Origin: an uncultured Lachnospiraceae bacterium
GTDB taxonomy: Bacteria > Bacillota > Clostridia > Lachnospirales > Lachnospiraceae
Reading direction: 5' to 3'
Assembly: GCA_947565425.1 (NCBI GenBank)
Contig: CANOFW010000001.1
Coordinates: 124,001 to 188,000 of the forward strand
DNA: 64,000 nucleotides
Part shown: piece by piece, positions 1-7,830 of the stretch
How the letters are laid out: each line of letters opens with the position of its first letter
Numbering within the stretch: the first letter of the stretch is position 1
Notes under the pieces: generated by a model
Databases searched by the model: none
Told to the model about the DNA's origin: nothing
The model's input: the letters and a program-made list of their open reading frames with translations, nothing else
Translations under genes and position numbers: made by a program

Positions 1-498
1 CCCCAATAGTTCTGCCGCCTCCTTAACGCACTGTCCAAGTTCATAATGTTTGGCAAATGAAAGCCCGGACAAGCCAATGCGGACCAGCCGATATTGCCGG
101 AAATATTGGTTCATAAAATACAACGGCACCATCGTTCCATGGTCAAGCTGTCTTTTCCTCTCCCCCTCCGTGCCCGCCGGCAAGCCCTTCAAAGTGGTTA
201 AACGGCACAATTTCTCTACAAACTCCGTATCGTACGTTGCCTCAATCTTCGTTCTTCCCGCACCAAACTGCCCGAAATTCCCCTCGGCGCCTTTGCCCGG
301 CGATATATGGAAATAATCGGCGTACATCACCTGATGCGGCGATATGAGAACAATTGTCTCCGGTAAAAGCGCTGCAACCCTGCGCACCGCCTCCTGATAA
401 GCGTCAATTGTCCGCTGAATTTTGTGCTCTTCCCCTTTCCCCACATCCGGTATAATCAACGGCGGATGCGGAACCATGATTGCTCCTAAAATTCCCAT
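1..498 (-). CDS. Class III extradiol dioxygenase/MEMO-like domain protein (partial)
   Basis: Reads leftward off the window edge, so only the first 166 residues are visible. The ATG at 498 follows a GGAGGT ribosome site. The protein begins MGILGAIMVPHPPLI and carries histidines in PHPPLI, ISPH and LDHGT, the arrangement seen in the LigB/MEMO1 metal-dependent fold. In Clostridia this domain often forms the first half of a longer protein ending in an AMMECR1 domain (the AmmeMemoRadiSam gene group); that second half would lie outside the window, so the fusion is inferred. No substrate can be assigned. It is followed on the same strand, upstream, by a metallophosphoesterase about 100 bp away. Confidence 0.7.
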   Translation of the reverse strand, partial: MGILGAIMVPHPPLIIPDVGKGEEHKIQRTIDAYQEAVRRVAALLPETIVLISPHQVMYADYFHISPGKGAEGNFGQFGAGRTKIEATYDTEFVEKLCRLTTLKGLPAGTEGERKRQLDHGTMVPLYFMNQYFRQYRLVRIGLSGLSFAKHYELGQCVKEAAELLG

Positions 499-602
499 AA
501 TCTACCTCCAATCCTTGCGCTAGCGTGGCTAAACCACCTCACCAAAGACGCCTTTGTCACTCGCATCTGATATGTGTCTTCCCACAGTTAAGCTCTGATA
601 TA

Positions 603-1475
603 CTATCCTCGCCTCTGCGGTACAAATTCCACTGCCAAAAGTTCCGCCCGGTTAAACACCCGTACATGAAAAGTGTGGGTGCCCAGCCCGCGGCTGACAA
701 TCACAAAACGTCCCTTCAACTCAAACTTCCCTGCATCGTATTTGGGAAATAACGTCCATTGTGGAGAAACCAGGCTGCCAATTCCGGGAATGCGGACAAG
801 ACCGCCATGATTATGTCCGCAAAACGTAACATCCGCTCCCCACTCGGCATAATGCTCTGCATAGGCGGGGTTGTGAGCAAGTAGAATCTGAAACTTCTCT
901 GCATCCACAAGCGACAGATGCTCTCGCATATAAGATGCTTCCAGGGGTACGATAGAACCTTTTTCATAATAATCCAATTCCAATTCCAAAGCGGACAGCA
1001 TAACCTGGTTTTCCCCCAGAGTAATGCTGCGCGTCTCCGTACCCATCACTGTCACACCCAGCGCGCGTACGTTCTGCATATACTGTTCAAACAATTCGTG
1101 ATTGACGCACTCTTCCTCCCGCAACCGGCTCTCATGATTGCCATAACTGTAATATACGGGAGCAATTTTCACGAGCTCCGTCAGGGTTTCAAGGACGGTT
1201 CTATAAGTGTGCGGATATTTACTCACCAACAAATCGCCGGGTATAAAAATTGCCTTGGGTTTTATCTTCGCCGTCTCTTCCAGCAGTTTGTGATTTTGCT
1301 CCCCATAAGAGAAGCCATGTAAATCCGAAATTACAGCCACCGAAAGCGGAGATTTTATTTTTGCTGAGGGAACGGTGTAATGGGTAACCTCAAATTTGCC
1401 AAGCTCCCAACGCTGCCAGAAAATAGAAACAAGTACTACAAATAAAATTATCACCAAAATTATCATATCGTCCAT
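603..1475 (-). CDS. Membrane-anchored metallophosphoesterase
   Basis: A 290-residue calcineurin-like phosphoesterase. One hydrophobic segment at residues 4-19 anchors the N-terminus, with the catalytic domain probably outside the membrane. The two-metal site is complete: SDLHG (50-54), GDLL (80-83), GNHES (112-116), AHNP (200-203) and GHNHGG (220-225). The family resembles the YkuE/YaeI group that acts on phosphodiesters or lipid phosphates; the true substrate here is unknown. It is transcribed divergently from the carboxypeptidase gene that starts at 1565, with about 90 bp between them. Confidence 0.85.
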   Translation of the reverse strand: MDDMIILVIILFVVLVSIFWQRWELGKFEVTHYTVPSAKIKSPLSVAVISDLHGFSYGEQNHKLLEETAKIKPKAIFIPGDLLVSKYPHTYRTVLETLTELVKIAPVYYSYGNHESRLREEECVNHELFEQYMQNVRALGVTVMGTETRSITLGENQVMLSALELELDYYEKGSIVPLEASYMREHLSLVDAEKFQILLAHNPAYAEHYAEWGADVTFCGHNHGGLVRIPGIGSLVSPQWTLFPKYDAGKFELKGRFVIVSRGLGTHTFHVRVFNRAELLAVEFVPQRRG

Positions 1476-1564
1476 GCCCTTCGCTTACACTGTAATATAT
1501 TATTATGAGGGTGTTTGCAAAACAGTGAATACTTTGCAGCAGCCTCATTCCCGGAGGTTATGCC

Positions 1565-2176
1565 ATGCGTTGTATTTTATCTTTCCTGTTATCAATCACT
1601 CTGCTGTTTTCCTCTCTGCTGTCCGCCGCCCCTTCCGGGAGCGAACCCGGTACAGAAACTGGAACAAACGCTAGTACGGAAACCGAAACACAATCTCAAA
1701 CGGATACGGAAGCTGGCGCCGAAAACAAAACCGCAACGGCGGAACTCTCCGTCTCCGCCCCTTCCGTAGTGCTGATGGAAGCCTCCACCGGCCAAGTCAT
1801 CTACGAAAAAGAGCCTGACATGCAACGGCACCCGGCAAGCATCACCAAAATCATGACTATGATTCTGATTTTTGACGCCCTGGAAGAAGGAAAAATATCT
1901 TTGGACGACACAGTGACAGTTTCCGAATATGCCGCCAGTATGGGTGGCTCACAGGTATTTTTAGAGCCTGGCGAGACACAGACTGTTGACACCATGCTCA
2001 AATGTATCTCGGTTGCCAGTGCCAACGACGCCTGCGCTTCCTATAGAATAGGGAACCATCACACGGAAATCAATTTTCAAAATATCCTTGCAATCATCCG
2101 TCTATCTCTATACAGCCAGAACTTTCTATATAAGCCTGCTGCACTCACTAAGGATGATGAAACTTATAGTAAATAG
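1565..2176 (+). pseudogene. dacF: 5' half of split D-alanyl-D-alanine carboxypeptidase (DacF type)
   Basis: Family S11 penicillin-binding protein, N-terminal part. It has a signal peptide (residues 1-21), a Thr/Glu-rich linker, the catalytic SITK tetrad (92-95) and the second motif SAN (152-154). Homology stops at Cys157, whose codon (2033-2035) is cut by the integrated element. From there the frame runs 46 unrelated codons into the element, to a stop at 2174-2176, and overlaps the 3' end of the convergent recombinase gene. The missing KTG motif and C-terminal domain lie at 13884-14691. Joining 1565..2034 to 13884..14691 gives an uninterrupted 426-codon gene, the usual family length. The enzyme would trim the terminal D-Ala from peptidoglycan stem peptides outside the cell. 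As it stands the product lacks KTG and should be inactive. Confidence 0.9.
2021..2057. other. attL: left junction of the serine-recombinase element
   Basis: The carboxypeptidase sequence ends at the dinucleotide TG (2033-2034), taken as the crossover core. The element-side arm (2035-2057) matches 13 of 23 positions of the reverse complement of the right-hand element arm (13859-13881), with TAT.GAA.A.GGA shared. This is how the two arms of an attP site behave. The chromosomal arm holds TGCCA, which pairs symmetrically around the core with TGGCA of the right junction, as expected for attB. Confidence 0.75.
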
Positions 2177-3701
2177 TTAAGCTTCCATCCACCGCAACTT
2201 CAATCTTATCAATCAATTCTAAGATTACACGCCTGTCTAACTTATCCATCGTTTCTGTCATCACATCCTGCCGTCCGCCATCACTAATTTGAGAAAGCGC
2301 CCGCATGTGATGTTCCAGCTCCATAAGCTGCCTGTCATACTGTTCCATATATTGTCTGTATTCAACTTCCATTATAACATTGTCAAGGTATTTTTCAAAA
2401 GCCCCTTTCTTATATTTCTGTATTTTCTCCATTTGGCTTCGTAATATTTCAATTTGTTCTGAAGTACTGTCTCTGTGCAGGTCTGCCGTTGCAAACTGCC
2501 GCAGTTCTTGCTTGTCACTGTCCGTAAGAATATTCATCACTTCATCTTTTAGGGAAGAGTATACTGCCCGTTCCAATTCCTCCTTTAAAATCTTGTGGCT
2601 CTCACAAAACTGCTTCCCCTGTTTTTTATATGTTTTACAGACATAGCCGATAAACCCGCGCTCCCCGCGCCTGGCATACTGCCGCTCCATAGATTTCTTA
2701 CAGTCTGCGCAGAACAGTTTCCCGGAAAACAAACCGTTGGGCACCGTATGTACCGCCTTCGTTCGCTGCCCTGACAATTCCTGAACCAAGGCAAATGTAT
2801 GTTTGTCAATAATCGGCTCATGGGTATTTTCTGCAATAATCCATGATTCTTCGGGCATCCTTTTTTTTCGCTTGTCCTTATAAGACAATTTATTGTATTT
2901 ATTCTGTACAAGCGTTCCTGTATAGACCGGATTTCCCAGGATCGTATGTATTGTCTGGTAAGACCACGCCTTTGTCTGGGGCAGCAATTTACTGTTGCTG
3001 TAAGCGATTCCCAGCACTTCCTGTTTGTAGCGCGTGGGAATCAATACTCCCTCAGCGGACAGCATGGCGGCAATTTTGCTCTTTCCGTAACCCTCCAGGT
3101 ACAGGGCAAAAATTCTGCGCACAATGGACGCTGCATACGCGTCGACCAGCAAATGGTTGTGATTTTCCGGGTCTTTGCGGTAGCCGTAAGGACAGGAAGA
3201 ACCCAAAAACTGCCCCGCTTTCATTTTCGCTTTAAACACAGAGCGGATATTGTCGGACAAGTCCTCGCAGTACCACTCATTGACAAGTCCATTGATTTGT
3301 CTCGCCTTCTTATTGCCCGCATTTTCGGTATCTGCATTGTCCGCCACGCCGATAAAGCGTATCCCCAGCAAGGGGAAATCATGGTGCAGATACTTCTCAA
3401 TATGCTCCATATTACGGGAAAACCTCGACTGGCTCTTAGCAATCACAAGATCAAATTTGCCCAACCTGGCATCTTCCATCATCCGTTCAAAACCCGGCCG
3501 GTTTTCGTACAATCCACTCTCATCATCATCGGAATAAACGTCCGTAATCTGATACCCCATTGCCAGTGCATAATCTGTAAGCATTAGCCGTTGATTTTTG
3601 ATGCTGGCGCTTTCGTCCCCTTCGCTTATCTTGTGCAAATCTTCCTTGGAAAGCCTTACGTACAATACCGCCCTTTTGCCGTGATTACTTGTTTCAGGCA
3701 T
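2148..3701 (-). CDS. Large serine recombinase (site-specific integrase)
   Basis: 517 residues, the usual size for a large serine recombinase. The N-terminal resolvase domain (about 10-150) contains YVRLSKE, SIKNQ, SDDDESG and KSQSRFSRN. The Recombinase domain follows (about 170-290, with GSSCPYGY), then a zinc ribbon with four cysteines (CADC...C...C, about 325-370) and a C-terminal coiled coil. Such enzymes integrate and excise DNA at short attB/attP sites with a 2-bp core. Its position 113 bp from the left junction and the split host gene make it the likely driver of the insertion. A GGAGGT site lies 12 bases before the ATG, rather far. The gene converges on the truncated dacF reading frame. 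Confidence 0.93.
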   Translation of the reverse strand: MPETSNHGKRAVLYVRLSKEDLHKISEGDESASIKNQRLMLTDYALAMGYQITDVYSDDDESGLYENRPGFERMMEDARLGKFDLVIAKSQSRFSRNMEHIEKYLHHDFPLLGIRFIGVADNADTENAGNKKARQINGLVNEWYCEDLSDNIRSVFKAKMKAGQFLGSSCPYGYRKDPENHNHLLVDAYAASIVRRIFALYLEGYGKSKIAAMLSAEGVLIPTRYKQEVLGIAYSNSKLLPQTKAWSYQTIHTILGNPVYTGTLVQNKYNKLSYKDKRKKRMPEESWIIAENTHEPIIDKHTFALVQELSGQRTKAVHTVPNGLFSGKLFCADCKKSMERQYARRGERGFIGYVCKTYKKQGKQFCESHKILKEELERAVYSSLKDEVMNILTDSDKQELRQFATADLHRDSTSEQIEILRSQMEKIQKYKKGAFEKYLDNVIMEVEYRQYMEQYDRQLMELEHHMRALSQISDGGRQDVMTETMDKLDRRVILELIDKIEVAVDGSLTIYYKFHHP

Positions 3702-3918
3702 TCTTTCAGCGACACCTCCCCATAAACTACATTTACTTTCAGTCGGCGTACCCCGCTGTTTTTTCTGCCGCGTAAATTCTCACTTTCTTTCTGCAAACGC
3801 TCGCTTCCCTTACGTTTCTTCCATCTATACTTATGTCAGGAATGTCCGGCTTATGATAGAAATACCCTACGGAAAACAAAACAAAGCGCACAAAAATTTC
3901 ACCGTCATCCGCTTCCAC
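3702..3918. other. Recombinase upstream region
   Basis: About 217 bp without a gene between the recombinase start and the end of the next gene. It holds the recombinase ribosome site near 3716-3721. I see no clear terminator or sigma-A promoter in it. Confidence 0.4.
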
Positions 3919-4737
3919 TTACTGCAAAGGTATTTTTACCGTTTCTCCTAATTTATCATAAGAAGCATCTTTCTTATATTGGATCAATGTCAGCCCTATT
4001 TCCTTACATCCTTCCGGCAGTGCCGTATAATTGTATTCCTGATCACCGCCGCCCAAACACTGTAAGGCTGTTGCGGATTCATCCGTAACTTCCCACCCAT
4101 ATAAATTCATCATGAAGTCTTCCTTTGCTCCCCGGTCCATATAATGTACGTCCGTATAAAACGGAGAAATATCTACCGATTCTACGACAACCGTGCCTCC
4201 TTTATACGTAAATTCCTGATTAATTTCCACAGTTTTACATGGAAACACTTTTTCAACTGTCACAGGAAACGTCATTTGCAAGCCGGAATGGAACTCCGCC
4301 CCATAAAGTGATTCAAATACAACCGTAACCTCTCCGCCCACATCGTCCTGAGAAAAGGAACCCTCTTCCATTTCTAAATATGCAATCATACGCTTTTCCT
4401 TCGGCTTCTCCTCTACCGCAAAGCCGGACGCCGCCCCTCCCATGCCTTTCTCCTCAAATCCGAGAATGACAATGACATCCTCATATTTTGACAAATCAGA
4501 TGATTTCATGGTATAGTCAAAAATGACACGATGTTCCTCAAACACGACGCGATTAAGCTCGATAGCCAAATCCTTGTATTCTTTCTGCACATGGAGTGCT
4601 GTAATATCTTCCCGCTCAAGCGGAGCATATATCTTCGCCGACGCCTCCTTTTGCCGATAATTTGAACTACCTCCAACACTCAGGAAAAACAACGCCATGG
4701 AAAATAACCATACTGCTAAAACCCTGATTTCTTTCAT
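3919..4737 (-). CDS. Secreted/anchored protein, DUF4179/DUF5643-like
   Basis: 272 residues. A short N-terminal hydrophobic segment (6-24) acts as signal peptide or anchor. The rest is beta-rich, with alternating hydrophobic and acidic strands, such as HRVIFDYTM and GEVTVVFESLYG, and a final domain recalling the DUF5643 region found C-terminal to anti-sigma-factor-like DUF4179 proteins. I cannot give a function. The ATG directly follows AAAGGAGGAAAGGT, one of two identical ribosome-site copies. It is the last gene behind the thioredoxin-fold gene at 4784-5470 and is probably cotranscribed with it. Confidence 0.6.
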   Translation of the reverse strand: MKEIRVLAVWLFSMALFFLSVGGSSNYRQKEASAKIYAPLEREDITALHVQKEYKDLAIELNRVVFEEHRVIFDYTMKSSDLSKYEDVIVILGFEEKGMGGAASGFAVEEKPKEKRMIAYLEMEEGSFSQDDVGGEVTVVFESLYGAEFHSGLQMTFPVTVEKVFPCKTVEINQEFTYKGGTVVVESVDISPFYTDVHYMDRGAKEDFMMNLYGWEVTDESATALQCLGGGDQEYNYTALPEGCKEIGLTLIQYKKDASYDKLGETVKIPLQ

Positions 4738-4785
4738 ACCTTTCCTCCTTTTAACGTAACCTTTCCTCCTTTTAACGTAACCTTT
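4738..4785 (-). repeat. Tandem duplication of a 21-bp ribosome-site unit
   Basis: Two perfect copies of a 21-bp unit (4738-4758 and 4759-4779) plus the first six bases of a third. Each copy carries AAAGGAGGAAA on the minus strand, so the downstream gene (start 4737) has one Shine-Dalgarno at normal spacing and a second 21 bases further upstream, next to the stop codon of the preceding gene (4784-4786). Confidence 0.9.
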
Positions 4786-5470
4786 ACTTCAAATACGATT
4801 CTATCTCCCCAATGCCGTCAAGGGGATTCTCCCATTTGTGTAAAATCTTTCCTTTACTGACAAGAAACACACAGGGAACAGACTCTATGCCATAGAACGC
4901 TAAAAATTGCTCCCGCTCTTTTGGGCTTTCCCCCTCGCCGTTTTGATCTGTAAAATAAGTAGGCGTGATCACTGAATATTTTTCAAGAATTGCGGAAAAA
5001 GCCGCTTCAAATTTCCTGCATTCTTCGCTGTCCTCTCGTCCAATGTAAATCATAACGTCATCCTCCGCCTCCGCCAATAATTCCTTTACATCCTCCAGGC
5101 TGATTCCTTCCAACCACTCGTTTTCAACATAATCTTTGTCTCCGCCAATCTTGTATTCACTGGCAAAGCTATAAAATGAGTAAGAAAATATGGCGTTGCC
5201 CACAAAGCATATCAGAAATGACGCAAGTAGTATTCCGGAAAAATTACGGCATTCTTTTTTTGCGGCATTCTTTGCCACAAGATAAAGCACATTGCCTGCA
5301 ACAAGGAAAACATTCAACGCGAATACGAGCCACACGCCCGTCTCTGCCCATACAGGCATATCAATATCCATATTTGCGTCCCGCAGATAGCCGCTGTAAA
5401 TCAAAAATCCCGCCGAGAGGCACAGCAATAAAAAACTTAAAATTCCTACAATATAATCTCTGTTCTTCAT
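4784..5470 (-). CDS. Membrane protein with extracytoplasmic thioredoxin-like domain
   Basis: 228 residues from the ATG at 5470, chosen because GGAGG lies just upstream; a longer in-frame reading only translates the hairpin repeat at 5499-5604. Three membrane segments (about 5-27, 40-60 and 72-95) precede a thioredoxin-fold domain (about 130-228) with the pattern YIGREDSEECRKF and a cis-Pro loop SVPCVF. This resembles the bacteriocin accessory (Bta/PedC-like) branch of thioredoxins, where CxxC is usual. Here the first cysteine is replaced, leaving SEEC, so normal disulfide exchange is unlikely. It sits downstream of an AgrC/AgrA-like pair, which would suit peptide maturation or sensing, but that is inference. 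Confidence 0.65.
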   Translation of the reverse strand: MKNRDYIVGILSFLLLCLSAGFLIYSGYLRDANMDIDMPVWAETGVWLVFALNVFLVAGNVLYLVAKNAAKKECRNFSGILLASFLICFVGNAIFSYSFYSFASEYKIGGDKDYVENEWLEGISLEDVKELLAEAEDDVMIYIGREDSEECRKFEAAFSAILEKYSVITPTYFTDQNGEGESPKEREQFLAFYGIESVPCVFLVSKGKILHKWENPLDGIGEIESYLK

Positions 5471-5498
5471 AGTTTCCTCCTTCATGAACAAAGTGTGC

Positions 5499-5604
5499 TT
5501 GCACACTTTGATGCGCCGAGCACAATTGCAAAGCAATATTTTCCTTTTGTGCGAGTGCGCATAATTGTTTTTTCTATCATAGGAAATGCGAAGCACTTAC
5601 CTAA
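5499..5604 (-). repeat. Terminator-associated hairpin repeat, copy A
   Basis: About 88 bp (5499-5586) closely match copy B at 37796-37884, followed by a short shared tail. It folds as a long stem, with GCGCC.AGCACA pairing to TTGTGCGAGTGCGC, capped by a small hairpin. The cap differs between copies but keeps pairing (ATTGC/GCAAT here, TCGCT/AGCGA in B). It lies immediately downstream of the terminator of the kinase/regulator operon. Confidence 0.7.
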
Positions 5605-5610
5605 TGATAT

Positions 5611-5641
5611 AAAAAAGACTGCTTAATTATATTAGCAGTCT
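5611..5641 (-). terminator. Rho-independent terminator after the histidine kinase gene
   Basis: Minus-strand stem AGACTGC / GCAGTCT followed by TTTTTT. It ends the rightward-lying kinase/response-regulator operon and separates it from the thioredoxin-fold gene, which must have its own promoter in or after repeat A. Confidence 0.85.
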
Positions 5642-5708
5642 ATTACAAAAGATTTTCTTTTTCAACCGCCAACCATGTGAACGGTCGTACAGCTATGTGA
5701 ACGGTCAG

Positions 5709-6986
5709 TTATATAAAAATATCCACCATATAACGATGGTTCTCTATGTTGAAGCTATAACTGCCCTGATACTTCTCCACAATACTTCTCACATTTATCA
5801 GCCCAAGCCCATGGCTTCTCTTATCCGCTTTCGTAGTAACGGGGATCCCACCTTTCATTTTAACCTCCCCCTCCAGCGTATTTTCCAGATGGATGTTTAA
5901 CGATTTCTCCCCCTGGCAGACTTTAAACAGGATTTCCCTGTGTTGATTTTGCACACGTTCCACAGCCTCCGTTGCATTTTTCACAAGATTCGAGACAATG
6001 ATACATAAATCTCTCTGGGAAACTGTTTGTTCCTCCTGCATATATCCTCTCACTTTAATCTCACACGACTCCCGAATTGGCAGGAAATAATAATTGATAA
6101 TTGTATTTACAATATTGTTTCCCACATCGTACTGCCGTTTGCTGATAGCGGAAATTTCGCCAAGCATCTCGGACAGATAATTGTTCAGCTTTTCATATTC
6201 TCTTTCCTCGGCATAATTTTTCAGTTCCAGCAGCTCTGCAATCAGGTCATGGCGGAATTGCCTTGTATCCTGTTCTTTTTTCAGCATCTGCTCAAAATAC
6301 TCCCGCTGCTGTTCATTCTGCCTCACCAGTAATTCCGCCTGCATAGAATATTCCTGTGTGGCGTTAAACGAATAAATTAACGAAAACAAGAGCACGCAGA
6401 CAGCGACGCTTCCCAGAAACAAAAATATTTCCCCTACCCTTGCCGCCTTATATTCCACATATTCAAAAAGCAGAAAGCTCATAAGATTCATCACCAACAC
6501 CAACACAACCGCCATAATGCCGACAATTACCTTAATGCGCCGTGGCAGGCGGAACATATCCATATTCAGTTTTCTCCCAATCAAACCGTGGTATATCCAC
6601 AGCAAAGCAATCACACATGTCTGATAAATGAACAACGTATCGTTTACGCCGACGTTGAGGAACACACGGATAAAATTATCCATCATCCCTTCTACCAACA
6701 CTAAAAATATCAGCGCCGCCAGCCACAGCTTGAAATTATCTATTACGGAGACCTGAAACAGGCATAACATCACAAAAAAACTGACCAGATAGACCAAACC
6801 TATATCTAGCATCCACTCCTGCCAAAATACACACGCTAACATTAAGAGTAGCAAGACAGACGCCAGCCCTCTTGCCTTTCGTTTCGTAATCAACAATCCT
6901 TTTTTATAGATTACATAATAAAAAGAAAAGTATTCCAACAGCGTCAATATGCTAAACATTGTCGCCCATATACGCTCCATGTCCAT
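5709..6986 (-). CDS. AgrC-like sensor histidine kinase (GHKL type)
   Basis: 425 residues. Six or seven membrane segments fill residues 8-208. A dimerisation helix follows with the phospho-acceptor in FRHDLIAEL (His246), then the GHKL ATPase domain with N-box VSNLVKNATEAV (about 331-342) and G-box SHGLGL. This is the layout of AgrC/ComD/BlpH-type receptors for secreted peptides. It pairs with the LytTR regulator 50 bp upstream. No pheromone precursor or AgrB-like protease is visible nearby, so the ligand is unknown. Confidence 0.88.
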   Translation of the reverse strand: MDMERIWATMFSILTLLEYFSFYYVIYKKGLLITKRKARGLASVLLLLMLACVFWQEWMLDIGLVYLVSFFVMLCLFQVSVIDNFKLWLAALIFLVLVEGMMDNFIRVFLNVGVNDTLFIYQTCVIALLWIYHGLIGRKLNMDMFRLPRRIKVIVGIMAVVLVLVMNLMSFLLFEYVEYKAARVGEIFLFLGSVAVCVLLFSLIYSFNATQEYSMQAELLVRQNEQQREYFEQMLKKEQDTRQFRHDLIAELLELKNYAEEREYEKLNNYLSEMLGEISAISKRQYDVGNNIVNTIINYYFLPIRESCEIKVRGYMQEEQTVSQRDLCIIVSNLVKNATEAVERVQNQHREILFKVCQGEKSLNIHLENTLEGEVKMKGGIPVTTKADKRSHGLGLINVRSIVEKYQGSYSFNIENHRYMVDIFI

Positions 6987-7036
6987 CCCCCATCCAGCAA
7001 TTCGTTATGCGAGGCTCTCCTAAAAGACTGCGTCCC

Positions 7037-7747
7037 TTACCGCCTTTTCGTATCAAATATCATAAAAGACTGCTGCAAATCTGCACGTTTCCTTCTCGCA
7101 ACCGGCACTTTTTCCCCGCTGGTAAGGATCGCCAAATCCTTCTCAATCTCCGCAATTTTCCCAAGATTTATGATATAACTCCTGTGGCACATAAAAAACA
7201 TGCGTTCATCCAGTTCTTTCGCCCATTCTTTGAGCGGCTTTTCACTTCGATACTCCTCATGTTTTGTAAAAATCCGCACCGCATTGCCATCCGCCATCAA
7301 GTAGAGAATATCCCGCTGCACAACTTCATACAAAATGCCGTCCCGGTATGCCTGAATTTTTGCCATCCCAGTCATGCGCTCTCTTACCTCGTCCACCGCC
7401 TCAAAAAACTCCTCTGCCAAAATCGGCTTTGTCACAAAACGAAATGCGCCTATCTTAAATGCCTCCTTAAAACGTTCTGCTTTACTCGTGAGCATGACGA
7501 TTTTATAGTTGATTCCTCGTGCATTTAAGATACGCGCCGCCTCTATGCCATCCATTTTTGGCATATCAATATCCAGCAACAGGAAATCTATCTCTTCCTC
7601 AAAAGACAATAACTCCTGTGCTGAATAGATATGGTGCATTTCATAAGAAATGCCGTGTTGTTTTGCATAATTGTCCATCAATTTCTGAACTGTGCCATGT
7701 ATATGACGCTCATCGTCACAGATTGCAGCTTTTACACTTACTTCCAT
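7037..7747 (-). CDS. LytTR-family response regulator (AgrA/ComE-like)
   Basis: 236 residues. The receiver domain (1-125) has the acidic pair CDDE (10-13), the phospho-acceptor Asp59 in LLLDIDMP, and the conserved Lys in FVTKP. The LytTR DNA-binding domain follows (about 140-236), with FMCHRSYIINL and VPVARRKR. These proteins bind direct repeats upstream of their targets. The gene is first in the pair with the kinase, behind AGGGAG at good spacing. Its targets are not evident; the ior-paaK operon next door is one possibility. Confidence 0.9.
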   Translation of the reverse strand: MEVSVKAAICDDERHIHGTVQKLMDNYAKQHGISYEMHHIYSAQELLSFEEEIDFLLLDIDMPKMDGIEAARILNARGINYKIVMLTSKAERFKEAFKIGAFRFVTKPILAEEFFEAVDEVRERMTGMAKIQAYRDGILYEVVQRDILYLMADGNAVRIFTKHEEYRSEKPLKEWAKELDERMFFMCHRSYIINLGKIAEIEKDLAILTSGEKVPVARRKRADLQQSFMIFDTKRR

Positions 7748-7830
7748 TTCACTCCCTGCATTTTGCCAAGCAGCAAACTGATTTTATTCACTATTATTCC
7801 TACTGCCATACAGCAAACTTCCTACGTTGC

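Noticed and set aside
5471-5596. N-terminal extension of the thioredoxin-fold protein
   Set aside because: The extra codons translate the hairpin repeat; the ATG at 5470 has a proper GGAGG and starts a membrane helix.
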